Of a DNA stretch of 64,000 nucleotides, positions 52,000-60,169 are shown piece after piece; position 1 is the first letter of the stretch, and every line of letters begins with the position of its first letter. The notes beneath the pieces are model-generated. The model saw nothing but the letters and a program-made list of their open reading frames with translations. It made no database searches and was not told where the DNA came from. Position numbers and translations under genes: made by a program. Location of the stretch: contig OY970363.1 in assembly GCA_963718605.1 (NCBI GenBank), positions 310,001 to 374,000 of the forward strand, in the 5' to 3' direction. The stretch is from JACCXE01 sp963718605 (lineage in GTDB: Bacteria; Actinomycetota; Acidimicrobiia; Acidimicrobiales; JACCXE01).

Positions 52000-53531
52000 G
52001 ACAACGTGGCCGACACCTCGCCTATGGGGAGGCACGCGTAGACACACACGTCCCGCGACTTGCCGCGCAGCTCGATATCGCCCCGGTTGATCGTGTGGCA
52101 CAGCGTGGCGGTCATGGCGTCCAAGGTCGCCTGGGTAAGGAGGATCGCATCCCCTGTTGTTTTCGTCATCTGCTCCACCCTTGAAGCCACGTTCACAGTG
52201 TCACCGATCACGGTGAACTCGTAGCGACCCCCTCCACCAATTGTGCCAGCGGTGACTCGTCCCGTGTTGATACCGATACCGATGCGCAGATCCGCGCCGA
52301 ACTGACGGGTCACGCGGCGTTGGATTTCGATCGCCGCGGCTACGGCCCGATCGGCGTGGTCTTCGATCGCGTTCGGCGTGCCAAATACGGCCAGAAGCCC
52401 GTCCCCCGTGTAGTGGTTGGCGTGGCCGCCCATCGACTGGATCACGGGCACGAGGATTTCGAACAGGCTGTTGAGCACCGTCACCGCGACCGGAGCGGAC
52501 ACGGCTTCCACGATCGTGGTGAAGCCGCGCACGTCCACGAAGAACACGCTGACGTCAACGTCCTCGCCTTCGAAGACGGAGTTGCCCTGGGTCAGCAGGC
52601 GTTGGGCGAGCGTGGGATCGACGTAGGAGCCGAACGCCGCCTGCAGGGCGGCCCGCTCACGCATCGCGCGCTGCAACTCGTTGAACGCGGCGGTGAGGTC
52701 GCCGAACTCGTCGATCGATGTGATCGGCACACGCTCATCGAACTCGCCGCGGTGGACGCGGTCGATCCCGGCGAGCAGGTCGCGCACCGTCCGAACGATT
52801 GGACGAACCAGGCCCAGGTCGAAAACAGCGACCACGTAACCCGTCATCACGGCCGACGCGCCTAAGGCCACGACGTAGTCCCGCATCGTGGCGCGGTCGC
52901 CGAGCACAGCAGCGGTAACGCCAATCGGTGCGATGAACGACATCGAGGCAACGCCAAGGTTCAGTCGCCCGGCGAGGTTCCAGCCCCGGAGAAGCGGCCG
53001 CGTCTCCAGCGGGAGATGGGGCGCGATCTCGTCGAGACAGGGGCGCAGCAACACGTGCAGGCCGTTGCCGAACGCGATCCCGCCGACGACCACGAGCATG
53101 GCCGACCCCAGACCGAGCACGATCGCGTCGAATATCGACAGGTGAGCGATCAGCGCGATGTACGGCACGCTGACAAACGAGTGGGCGACCCATTCGGTTT
53201 TGGCGACCGAGCGAGCGATCGTGGCTGGGATCGACAGGGCGGCGTTCCATGATGCCTCGGCATCACTTTCATCACCCTGCGCCCACGCGGTCAGCGGGCG
53301 CAGCGTGGCGCGACTGAACCAGCAACCGATCACCGACGCAATGATCGTGAGCGCACACGCGAGGACGTTCCACAGGACGGCTTGATCAAACGACACTTCG
53401 GCGAACAGGGACGCGAATGCCACGCCGGGCAGCACGAGACCGAGTTCAAGCAACGCCGTGCAGAGAACGAAGATGATTACGACGTAGTGCTCACGGTGTC
53501 GGCGCCACAACCAGGCGTCAAAGTGCGTCAC
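51996..53531 (-). CDS. Membrane-anchored class III adenylate/guanylate cyclase, copy 1
   Basis: A 511-residue paralogue of the next gene with the same layout: six hydrophobic segments, a HAMP-like linker and a C-terminal cyclase domain with VFFVDVRGFTTIVE, ANHYTGDGLLAVFG and DTVNVASRVEQM. As in copy 2, the Lys in the purine-binding position is replaced by His. The start is GTG 53531. The two cyclases are adjacent and overlap, so they may form a heterodimer; class III enzymes need two chains. Confidence 0.9.
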   Translation of the reverse strand: MTHFDAWLWRRHREHYVVIIFVLCTALLELGLVLPGVAFASLFAEVSFDQAVLWNVLACALTIIASVIGCWFSRATLRPLTAWAQGDESDAEASWNAALSIPATIARSVAKTEWVAHSFVSVPYIALIAHLSIFDAIVLGLGSAMLVVVGGIAFGNGLHVLLRPCLDEIAPHLPLETRPLLRGWNLAGRLNLGVASMSFIAPIGVTAAVLGDRATMRDYVVALGASAVMTGYVVAVFDLGLVRPIVRTVRDLLAGIDRVHRGEFDERVPITSIDEFGDLTAAFNELQRAMRERAALQAAFGSYVDPTLAQRLLTQGNSVFEGEDVDVSVFFVDVRGFTTIVEAVSAPVAVTVLNSLFEILVPVIQSMGGHANHYTGDGLLAVFGTPNAIEDHADRAVAAAIEIQRRVTRQFGADLRIGIGINTGRVTAGTIGGGGRYEFTVIGDTVNVASRVEQMTKTTGDAILLTQATLDAMTATLCHTINRGDIELRGKSRDVCVYACLPIGEVSATLS

Positions 53532-53608
53532 ACGGTCAGTAATAAGCGTTCAACCGCAGGATTCGTGTGACTGCGGGCACCGGGAGGTGTGACAGGGGGC
53601 ACGTCGCC

Positions 53609-54421
53609 TTAGGCGACGAGGCGCCGCCCGACGAAACAGAGCGCGAATGCGGCCACCGTCGTCAGCGCGATTGCGGCACCGGCCGCGATGCCGAAGGCGG
53701 CCGACGCGGCGAGCCCGACCATCGCGCTGGCGCCTCCGATAGCGCCCGCAATCGGCGTGAGGACACTGAGGCGGTCCGTGCACTGGCGCGCCGCGATCGC
53801 CGGCACCGTCAGCAGGGCGACGGCGAGGATCGTGCCGACCGCCGGAATCGCAGTTACCAGCGCCAGCGCGACGACCGACATGACGACGATGTCGAGCGCC
53901 ACCGTCGAATACCCGAGCGCCCCGGACGCGGCGGGGTCGAACGCGGCGCTCACGAGCTCCTTGTGCAGCAGCGCCAACACTGTCAACAGGACGGCGCCCA
54001 CCACCACGGTCAACGCGACATCTTGGTTCGTCACCGCCAGCACCTGTCCGACGAGAAACGCGCTCAGGTCGCGCGACTGGCCCGGGCTGGCCGACAACAT
54101 CAGCACGCCGACGGCGAAGGCGCCGGCCAGTACGACGCCGATCGCGCTCGTCTCGTCGAGCGCCCGGCTGCGGCCGACGAGGACCACCGCGAGCGTCATC
54201 AACGCGGCGGCGACCACGCCGCCTAGGAACAGGCTGGCGCCGACCAGCGAGGCCGCCACGACACCGGGAAAGGTTCCGTGCGAGAGCGCGACAACGAAGA
54301 ACGACATGCGACGCATGGCCACGTGCACGCCCACGACACCGGCGAGCACTCCGACGAGTGTCGCCTCGAGTAGCGCCCGGCGGAACAGGGGCGAGTGGAG
54401 TGCGTCGAGTACGGCGTTCAC
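53609..54421 (-). CDS. Metal ABC transporter permease (ABC-3 family), second subunit
   Basis: A 270-residue permease of the ZnuB/TroC type with about eight membrane segments. GVLAGVVGVHVAMRRMSFFV at the N-terminus and HKELVSAAFDPAASGALGY are family signatures. It overlaps the first permease gene by 4 nt. Importers of zinc usually use one permease; two different ones is the pattern of TroCD/MntCD systems. Confidence 0.9.
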   Translation of the reverse strand: MNAVLDALHSPLFRRALLEATLVGVLAGVVGVHVAMRRMSFFVVALSHGTFPGVVAASLVGASLFLGGVVAAALMTLAVVLVGRSRALDETSAIGVVLAGAFAVGVLMLSASPGQSRDLSAFLVGQVLAVTNQDVALTVVVGAVLLTVLALLHKELVSAAFDPAASGALGYSTVALDIVVMSVVALALVTAIPAVGTILAVALLTVPAIAARQCTDRLSVLTPIAGAIGGASAMVGLAASAAFGIAAGAAIALTTVAAFALCFVGRRLVA

Positions 54422-55281
54422 GCGACCGCGACCTGGCGACGAACCCAGAACCGACGCGACGCCGCGAGAACCGCCACAACAACGAAGACCACTTCGAACG
54501 CGACTACGACCGTGGCCCCCGGGGCCAAGCTCACATCGTGGTGTACCGAGGCGTCATAACTCACCGATAGGGCGATCCATCCCGCGGCGATGGCGATCGC
54601 CGCGCCCACCACCACTGCACCGGCGACGGACTTCGTGACCAGGCGCGCCGTAGCCGCGGGCGTCACGACGAACCCGACCACGAGCACGCTGCCGACGGCG
54701 CGCACCGCCGCCACGACTGCAAGCGCGACTGCGGCGTTCAGGACCACATCGAGCACGTCGACGCGATAGCCGAGGGCGCTCGCCTGCACGCGGTCGAAGG
54801 CAACGAGCACAAGTTCCTTGTGCAGCACGGCCAACGTCGCGACGAGCACCACGCCGATCGCGGCGGTCTCCACCACCTCCGTCACGCCGACGCCAAGGAT
54901 GCGGCCGAAGAGCAACTGGTTGAGGTCCGCGGCGTAGCCGCTTCGGTGTGACACCACGGCGACTCCGAGCGCGAAGAACGCCACGGTCATCACGGCCAGC
55001 GCAGCGTCGGTGTTCACACGGTCGTCGCGGGTGAGCCCGACAAGCATCACGACGGTGACCGCCGCGGCGACAGCGGCGCCGAGCAGCAACGACGTCTCGA
55101 GCGCAAAGGCGACGGCAATGCCGGGGAACACCGTGTGCTGCAGGGCCTCGGTCAAAAACGTGAGCCGACGTAGCAACACGTGGATGCCCACCGCGGCACC
55201 GATCACACCGAGCAGGGCCACCTCGATCAGGGCCCGGGCCATGAACCCGGACTGATAGGGCTCGACCAGGAACCGGAACAT
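54418..55281 (-). CDS. Metal ABC transporter permease (ABC-3 family), first subunit
   Basis: A 287-residue permease. GAAVGIHVLLRRLTFLTEAL and VFPGIAVAFALETSLLLGAA at the N-terminus match the ABC-3 fold, and HKELVLVAFDRVQASALGYR matches the loop seen in the other permease. Its ATG overlaps the ATPase stop (TGATG). About eight membrane segments are visible. It is co-directional with the ATPase and binding protein genes. Confidence 0.9.
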   Translation of the reverse strand: MFRFLVEPYQSGFMARALIEVALLGVIGAAVGIHVLLRRLTFLTEALQHTVFPGIAVAFALETSLLLGAAVAAAVTVVMLVGLTRDDRVNTDAALAVMTVAFFALGVAVVSHRSGYAADLNQLLFGRILGVGVTEVVETAAIGVVLVATLAVLHKELVLVAFDRVQASALGYRVDVLDVVLNAAVALAVVAAVRAVGSVLVVGFVVTPAATARLVTKSVAGAVVVGAAIAIAAGWIALSVSYDASVHHDVSLAPGATVVVAFEVVFVVVAVLAASRRFWVRRQVAVA

Positions 55282-56045
55282 CAGCGCGTCGAAACGAAGG
55301 TGGCGCCGTCAGCCAACACGATCGCGCCGTGCCCGTAGGCGTGTTGCAACCGGTGCGGCGTCAGCGTGTCGCGGATCGGACCGAACGCGACTTGGTGCGT
55401 GTTGAGCAGGCAGGCGTCGTCGCACGTGAGATGCGCAACCGCGAGGTCGTGCGTCGACATCACCACGGCGGCACCCTCGGCCCGCAGTTGCGCGAGCACG
55501 TCGACCACGAGGTCGGTGGTGAGGCTGTCCACGCCGTTGAAAGGTTCGTCGAGCAACAGCAGTTCGGCCTCTTGTGCGATTGCCCGCGCCAACAGGACGC
55601 GTTGGCGTTGCCCGCCCGACAACGCACCGAAGCGAGTCTTCGCCAGATCGTCGAGCCCGACGCGCGCGAGCGCGGCGCGGGCGGCGGCACGATCCGACGC
55701 ACCGGCGCGGCGCAACCATCCGATCGTGCGGTACCGACCCATCAACACGACGCCGAGGGCGTCGATCGGGAACTGCGCGTCGAGCGAATCCGCTTGCGGC
55801 ACGTAGGCGACGCGCCCGCGCGCCCGCTTCGGCGTGGTGCCCAGAACTTCGATGCGGCCGCGCACGAGGGGCACCGCGCCCACGATCGCCCGAATGAGCG
55901 TCGTCTTGCCTGCGCCGTTCGGCCCGATGAGCGCGACGGATCCACCTCGCGGCACGAGACCGGTCACCCCGTCGAGCGCGGTGGTCGCGCCAAACGCGGC
56001 GGTGGCATCCTCGAGTACGAGGGCGGCGCTAGACGAGGTTGTCAA
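55281..56045 (-). CDS. Metal ABC transporter ATP-binding protein
   Basis: The ATPase, about 254 residues, has ALIGPNGAGKTTLIRAI (Walker A), FGALSGGQRQRVLLARAIAQ (signature), LLLLDEPFNGVD (Walker B) and VVMSTHDLAV (H-loop). I place the start at TTG 56045, overlapping the binding protein by 17 nt; ATG 56075 gives ten more residues but a larger overlap. It belongs to a four-gene metal uptake operon with a Zur-type box before the first gene. Confidence 0.88.
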   Translation of the reverse strand: MTTSSSAALVLEDATAAFGATTALDGVTGLVPRGGSVALIGPNGAGKTTLIRAIVGAVPLVRGRIEVLGTTPKRARGRVAYVPQADSLDAQFPIDALGVVLMGRYRTIGWLRRAGASDRAAARAALARVGLDDLAKTRFGALSGGQRQRVLLARAIAQEAELLLLDEPFNGVDSLTTDLVVDVLAQLRAEGAAVVMSTHDLAVAHLTCDDACLLNTHQVAFGPIRDTLTPHRLQHAYGHGAIVLADGATFVSTR

Positions 56046-56961
56046 CGAACACCTTCGTGTTGTGCCGGAGCGCACCGATGTATGTCTCGCCCTCGGAGCC
56101 GGCCGGGCCGAGCGAGTCGCCGTAGAGCGAGTCGTCCCCGGCCACCACTTTCACGCCCGCTTCCTTCGCGATCGCTTCCGCGGTCTTGGCGGGCAGGGCG
56201 GTCTCGGCGAACACGGCCTTCACCTTCGTGGCCTTGATTTTGGCCACGAGCGCGGACACGTCCTTGGCCGACAGCTCGGCCTGTGTGTCGAAGCTCGGGA
56301 TGACCGAGCCGACGAGCTGAAATCGATAGTGCGTGAGGTAGTAGGCGAAGGCGTCGTGGTTCGTGACCACCTTGCGGTTCGTGATGGGCGTGAGCTTGGT
56401 GATGATCTCCGCGTCCAGCGCCACGAGCTTCTTTTCATAAGCGGTGGCTCGGCGCGCGTAGGCGTCCGCGTTCTTGGCGTCCTTGCGTTCGAACGCCAGC
56501 GCGATGTTGTGCACCATCACGCGAGCCCACAGGGGGTTCTGCCAGATGTGCGGGTCGGCGTCGTGGTTGTCCTCCGCCGCGGGCAGGCCACCGGCCTTCT
56601 GCGTGATCACGTTCGTGCTCGCATCGACGACGAACGCCTTCGAGCCCGAATTCTTCATCGTGTCGTCGAACCACTTCTCGAGGCCCAGACCGTTCTTCAC
56701 GATGACGTCAGCATCGGCGACACGCTTTACGTCGGCCGGGGTCGGTTCGTAGTCGTGCGGATCCACATTCGCCTTGAGCAAGCCGCGGACGGTGACGGTG
56801 TCGCCGCCGATCACCTTGGCCCACTCGGTCAGTTCGGTAGTGGTGGTGACCACGGTGAACGCCGGCGTACCGACCGCCGACGACTTCTTGTTGCTGTCGG
56901 CTTTACACGCCGTGGCGACGAGGCTGGCCAGTACACACAGGGTTACGGCGATCCGCTTCAC
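56029..56961 (-). CDS. Metal-binding lipoprotein of an ABC importer (ZnuA/TroA type)
   Basis: A 310-residue lipoprotein that captures a divalent metal outside the cell. The lipobox ends at Cys19 (LVATAC). Ligands are His69 (NVDPHDYEP), His138 (DPHIWQN), His202 (TNHDAFAYY) and Asp276/277 (AGDDSLYGDSL). There is no long His-rich loop such as in E. coli ZnuA; the loop before His138 has only one His. Zinc is favoured by the Zur-type box in the promoter, but manganese cannot be excluded from ligands alone. It starts with GTG 56961, 8 nt after the -10 box. Confidence 0.9.
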   Translation of the reverse strand: MKRIAVTLCVLASLVATACKADSNKKSSAVGTPAFTVVTTTTELTEWAKVIGGDTVTVRGLLKANVDPHDYEPTPADVKRVADADVIVKNGLGLEKWFDDTMKNSGSKAFVVDASTNVITQKAGGLPAAEDNHDADPHIWQNPLWARVMVHNIALAFERKDAKNADAYARRATAYEKKLVALDAEIITKLTPITNRKVVTNHDAFAYYLTHYRFQLVGSVIPSFDTQAELSAKDVSALVAKIKATKVKAVFAETALPAKTAEAIAKEAGVKVVAGDDSLYGDSLGPAGSEGETYIGALRHNTKVFVDNLV

Positions 56962-56969
56962 GGTCCCAT

Positions 56970-56998
56970 CCTATATTGAGAATGATTCTCAATGTCAA
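56970..56998 (-). promoter_or_regulatory. Consensus promoter of the metal-uptake operon (-35 TTGACA, -10 TATAGG)
   Basis: On the minus strand TTGACA (56998-56993) and TATAGG (56975-56970) are separated by exactly 17 nt. The 3' end of the -10 box lies 8 nt before GTG 56961, giving a nearly leaderless message. The spacer is filled by a palindromic box, so a bound repressor would block RNA polymerase. Confidence 0.8.
56975..56993. promoter_or_regulatory. Zur-type box (perfect 9-1-9 palindrome)
   Basis: ATTGAGAATGATTCTCAAT is a perfect inverted repeat with a single central base, similar to the AATGAAAATCATTTTCATT-type actinobacterial Zur box. It fills the spacer between the -35 and -10 boxes of the metal importer. 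Its other edge faces a zinc-dependent alcohol dehydrogenase gene 42 bp away. Other Fur-family members recognise related sites, so Zur is likely but not certain. Confidence 0.75.
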
Positions 56999-57034
56999 TA
57001 GCCGTCGTTGGCATGATTCTGCGAGGCTGGACCC

Positions 57035-58126
57035 ATGGCGTATGAAGTTCGAGGAGTAGTCGCGCTCACGAAGGGCGCACCGGTCAGCATCGAGACGATC
57101 ATCGTGCCCGACCCCGGGCCGGGCGAAGCGGTGGTCAACGTGTTGGCGTGCGGCGTTTGCCATACCGACCTGCACTACCGCGACGGCGGCATCAACGACG
57201 ACTTCCCGTTCCTGCTCGGTCACGAGGCGGCGGGCACGGTTGACGCGGTCGGTCCCGGCGTTACCAGCGTCGCGCCCGGCGACTACGTGATTCTCAACTG
57301 GCGCGCCGTGTGCGGCCAGTGCCGGTCGTGCAGAAAGGGCGATCCGGCGCATTGCTTCAGCACCTTCAACGCGAAGCAGAAGATGACGCTCAAGGACGGC
57401 ACCGAATTGTCCCCCGCGCTCGGCATCGGCGCGTTCGTGGAGAAGACGCTCGTGGCCGCCGGCCAGTGCACGAAGGTCGATCCGGCGGCGCGTCCCGAGG
57501 CGGCCGGGCTACTCGGCTGCGGCGTGATGGCGGGCCTCGGCGCGGCCATGTTCACGGGCAACGTGCAGTACGGCGACAGCGTCGCGGTGTTCGGCTGCGG
57601 AGGCGTCGGTATCGCCGCGATTCAAGGTGCGCGACTCGCAGGCGCGACCACGATCATCGGCGTTGACTTGAACGCCGAGAAACTCGTGCAAGCGGAACGG
57701 CTCGGAGCGACCCACACCGTCGACGCCAGCGCGGTTGATCCCGTCGAAGCGATTCGGGCTTTGACCGATGGAAACGGCGCGAACGTGTGCATCGAAGCGG
57801 TCGGTAATCCGACGGTGTTCGAGCAGGCGTTCTATGCCCGCGACCTCGCTGGCACTCTGGTGCAGGTGGGCGTGCCCACGCCCGACATGAAGATCGACAT
57901 CCCGATGATCGAGTTCTTCGGGCGCGGCGGTCAACTCAAGCCGAGTTGGTACGGCGACTGTTTGCCCGAGCGCGACTTCCCGATGCTGATCGACCTCTAC
58001 CTGCAGGGGCGACTCGATCTCGACGCGTTCGTGAGCGAGGTCATACCGCTGGACGGCGTCGAGGCGGCGTTCGAAAAGATGCACCGCGGCGAGGTACTGC
58101 GGTCCGTCGTCTCGATGACGAAGTGA
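57035..58126 (+). CDS. mscR: S-(hydroxymethyl)mycothiol dehydrogenase (mycothiol-dependent formaldehyde dehydrogenase)
   Basis: This NAD-dependent zinc alcohol dehydrogenase oxidises the mycothiol-formaldehyde adduct. The 363-residue protein has VLACGVCHTDLHYRDGGIND, LGHEAAGTVDAVG, the structural zinc Cys cluster CGQCRSCRKGDPAHC, NAKQKMTLKDGTELSPALGI (diagnostic of this subfamily), the NAD loop VFGCGGVG and SWYGDCLPERDFPMLIDLY. These match mycothiol-dependent formaldehyde dehydrogenases and the same gene order as Mycobacterium (Rv2259-Rv2260). The next gene overlaps by GTGA. It diverges from the metal importer, whose Zur-type box lies in the 73-bp gap. Confidence 0.9.
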   Translation: MAYEVRGVVALTKGAPVSIETIIVPDPGPGEAVVNVLACGVCHTDLHYRDGGINDDFPFLLGHEAAGTVDAVGPGVTSVAPGDYVILNWRAVCGQCRSCRKGDPAHCFSTFNAKQKMTLKDGTELSPALGIGAFVEKTLVAAGQCTKVDPAARPEAAGLLGCGVMAGLGAAMFTGNVQYGDSVAVFGCGGVGIAAIQGARLAGATTIIGVDLNAEKLVQAERLGATHTVDASAVDPVEAIRALTDGNGANVCIEAVGNPTVFEQAFYARDLAGTLVQVGVPTPDMKIDIPMIEFFGRGGQLKPSWYGDCLPERDFPMLIDLYLQGRLDLDAFVSEVIPLDGVEAAFEKMHRGEVLRSVVSMTK

Positions 58127-58743
58127 TCGAACGCGTCATCACCTCCGGCGTCTTCGCGCTCGACGGCGGTGAGTGGCAAGTCGACAACAACATCTGGATC
58201 GTTGGCAACGACGACGAGGTGATGATCCTCGACGCCGCCCACGATCATCAGCCGATCGTGGACGCAGTACGCGGTCGACGGGTCAAGGCGATCATCGCGA
58301 CGCACGGCCACAACGACCACATCAACGCGGCGGACGCGCTGGCCAAGGCGCTGGACGCGCCGGTGCTCATGCATGCGGCCGACCTCGAACTCTGGCACCA
58401 GGTGTACGAGCGCGTACCGGACGGCGTGCTCAACGATGGTGACGAACTGAACGCGGGCGGCGTGAGCCTCGAAGTGCGCCACACGCCAGGGCACTCACCG
58501 GGCGGGTGCTGCTTCTACGACGCCGAAGCGGGCGTGGTCTTTACGGGCGACACCTTGTTCAACGGTGGTCCCGGCGCGACCGGACGGTCTTTCAGTGATT
58601 ATCCGACGATCGTCGCGAGCATTCGTGATCGCTTGCTCGTATTGCCGCCGGAAACCGTGGTGCATACAGGCCACGGGGACTCGACCACTATCGCGGCCGA
58701 GTCCCCGTCGTTACCTGAATGGTTGTCAAAGATCGACAACTGA
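58123..58743 (+). CDS. Metallo-beta-lactamase-fold hydrolase, partner of mycothiol-dependent dehydrogenase
   Basis: A 206-residue MBL-fold hydrolase. IIATHGHNDHINAADALAKA is the metal motif HxHxDH, and TPGHSPGGCCFY, FTGDTLFNGGPGATGR and HTGHGDSTTI complete the site. The GTG at 58123 overlaps the dehydrogenase stop codon (GTGA), so the pair is translationally coupled. A thioester or glyoxalase-II-type hydrolysis of S-formylmycothiol is a plausible role, based on gene pairing in actinobacteria. It was not tested. Confidence 0.82.
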   Translation: MIERVITSGVFALDGGEWQVDNNIWIVGNDDEVMILDAAHDHQPIVDAVRGRRVKAIIATHGHNDHINAADALAKALDAPVLMHAADLELWHQVYERVPDGVLNDGDELNAGGVSLEVRHTPGHSPGGCCFYDAEAGVVFTGDTLFNGGPGATGRSFSDYPTIVASIRDRLLVLPPETVVHTGHGDSTTIAAESPSLPEWLSKIDN

Positions 58744-58747
58744 TGGG

Positions 58748-58960
58748 TCAGTCCTTGGAGGCCTCGGCCACCTGCTGCTCGATCTCCTTTTCCTTGGCTT
58801 CGGCTTCGTGCGCCTTGGCCTCGGCCCGAGCCTTGGTGGCCTCGGTTTCGGCTTCGCCCTTTTCTTTCTGAGCGGCGCCCTCCTGCTGCAGTTCCTTGTT
58901 ATCGGTCAGGTCGCCGACGGCTTCCTTGACCTTGCCCTTCGCTTCTTCGAATACACCCAT
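58748..58960 (-). CDS. CsbD-family stress protein
   Basis: A 70-residue helical protein, MGVFEEAKGKVKEAVGDLTD, with KELQQEGAAQKEKGEAET and a charged tail. CsbD proteins accumulate in stress and stationary phase; their molecular role is unclear. The ATG at 58960 has AAGGAG 7-8 nt upstream. A neighbouring second copy is organised in the same way, and both converge on the MBL-fold gene. Confidence 0.85.
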   Translation of the reverse strand: MGVFEEAKGKVKEAVGDLTDNKELQQEGAAQKEKGEAETEATKARAEAKAHEAEAKEKEIEQQVAEASKD

Positions 58961-58970
58961 ATCTCGCTCC

Positions 58971-59219
58971 TTACGCTTCCTTGGCGCGCTGCGCCATGAC
59001 TTCACGCTTCTCGGCCGTCTTGGCCTTGACGTCTTCCTTCTCGGCCCGCAGCTCGGCCTTGAGGGCCTTCATTTCGGCGGCGGCGCGCTCTTGCTGGGCC
59101 TCGCCTTCCTTCTGCCACTTCTCGTTGCCAAGCAACACGCCGATGGATTCCTTACCGAGGCCCACCGCCTTGTCGCTGATGCCGCGCAGCTTGTTGAGAT
59201 CAACGGTTCCGACCTGCAT
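58971..59219 (-). CDS. CsbD-like helical protein, second copy
   Basis: An 82-residue, Ala/Glu/Lys-rich protein, MQVGTVDLNKLRGISDKAVG, with GLGKESIGVLLGNEKWQKEG resembling the CsbD core. ATG 59219 has AAGGAG at a good distance. It is the upstream partner of the CsbD gene, ending 10 nt before it. Both are on the minus strand, so they may be expressed together. Confidence 0.75.
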   Translation of the reverse strand: MQVGTVDLNKLRGISDKAVGLGKESIGVLLGNEKWQKEGEAQQERAAAEMKALKAELRAEKEDVKAKTAEKREVMAQRAKEA

Positions 59220-59325
59220 GTGTTCGCTCCTTGCGAGTTTGGGGACACCCAGGCCGTACCCGCGGGTCCCGCACACCAAACGCCGGTTAGCAAAACGCTG
59301 TCAGGAATTAGCAAGGGTTTTCACC

Positions 59326-59331
59326 TACGTT
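59326..59331 (+). promoter_or_regulatory. -10-like box before the dienelactone hydrolase
   Basis: TACGTT ends 7 nt before ATG 59339, in line with the leaderless pattern in this window. Confidence 0.35.
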
Positions 59332-59338
59332 GCGCGGG

Positions 59339-60157
59339 ATGGAACTGATCAATGGGTGGGAAACCATCGGTGGGGCGACGGGCGAGATGGCGATCTACGT
59401 GAGCCGTCCGGCATCCACGAACTCCCCATTGCCGGCGGTGCTGGTCCTGCAAGAGGTGTGGGGCGTCGACGGCCATATCGTCGACGTCACCGACCGCATG
59501 GCCGCGGCGGGATACCTGGCAGTCTCCCCCGACCTGTACTCGCTCGGCGGTGCTCGCCCGGACGCGATCGCGGCTGACCGGGTGGAGACGCTCAAGGCGT
59601 TCATGGACACGATCCCCATGGGCGCGTGGCAGGACAACGACGTGCGCAACGCGGCGCTGGCCAAGCTGCCCGAGGACGAGTCTGCGCGCATCAGCGAGAC
59701 GATGACCACGCTCTTCGGTCAGTTCGCCAACATGGAGACCTTCATCGGCGAGCTGCGCGGCGTGGTCGCGTGGGCACGCGGGCGCGACGACTGCGACGGA
59801 CGGGTCGGCGCGATCGGCTTCTGCATGGGTGGGGGCATGGCCGCACGGCTCGCCTGCGACGAGCCGAACCTGTCCGGCGCGGTGGGTTTCTACGGAGCCG
59901 CGCCCACGCCTGAGCAAATCGCCAACCTGCACTGCCCGGTGCTGTGCCTGCACGGCGAGCAGGACGAGCGGCTCGTCGCGACCGTCCCCGGGTTCCAAAA
60001 GGCTGCCGACGAAGCCGGCAAGTCATACGAGGCAGTGATCTATCCGGACGCGCCGCACGCGTTCTTCAACGACACGCGCGCGTCGTATCGGCCTGACGCC
60101 GCGCGACCCGCGTGGGCCCGCACCCTTTCGTTCCTCAACGAACACATCGCGAAGTAG
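59339..60157 (+). CDS. Dienelactone hydrolase family protein
   Basis: A 272-residue alpha/beta hydrolase. The catalytic Cys sits in IGFCMGGGMAARLA, Asp in CLHGEQDERL and His in YPDAPHAFFNDT, as in carboxymethylenebutenolidase. The oxyanion region VLVLQEVWGVDGHIVDVTDR is also typical. Many family members act on small lactones or esters of unknown identity. It starts a plus-strand run of three closely spaced genes. Confidence 0.9.
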   Translation: MELINGWETIGGATGEMAIYVSRPASTNSPLPAVLVLQEVWGVDGHIVDVTDRMAAAGYLAVSPDLYSLGGARPDAIAADRVETLKAFMDTIPMGAWQDNDVRNAALAKLPEDESARISETMTTLFGQFANMETFIGELRGVVAWARGRDDCDGRVGAIGFCMGGGMAARLACDEPNLSGAVGFYGAAPTPEQIANLHCPVLCLHGEQDERLVATVPGFQKAADEAGKSYEAVIYPDAPHAFFNDTRASYRPDAARPAWARTLSFLNEHIAK

Positions 60158-60169
60158 GAGACTCGAGTT

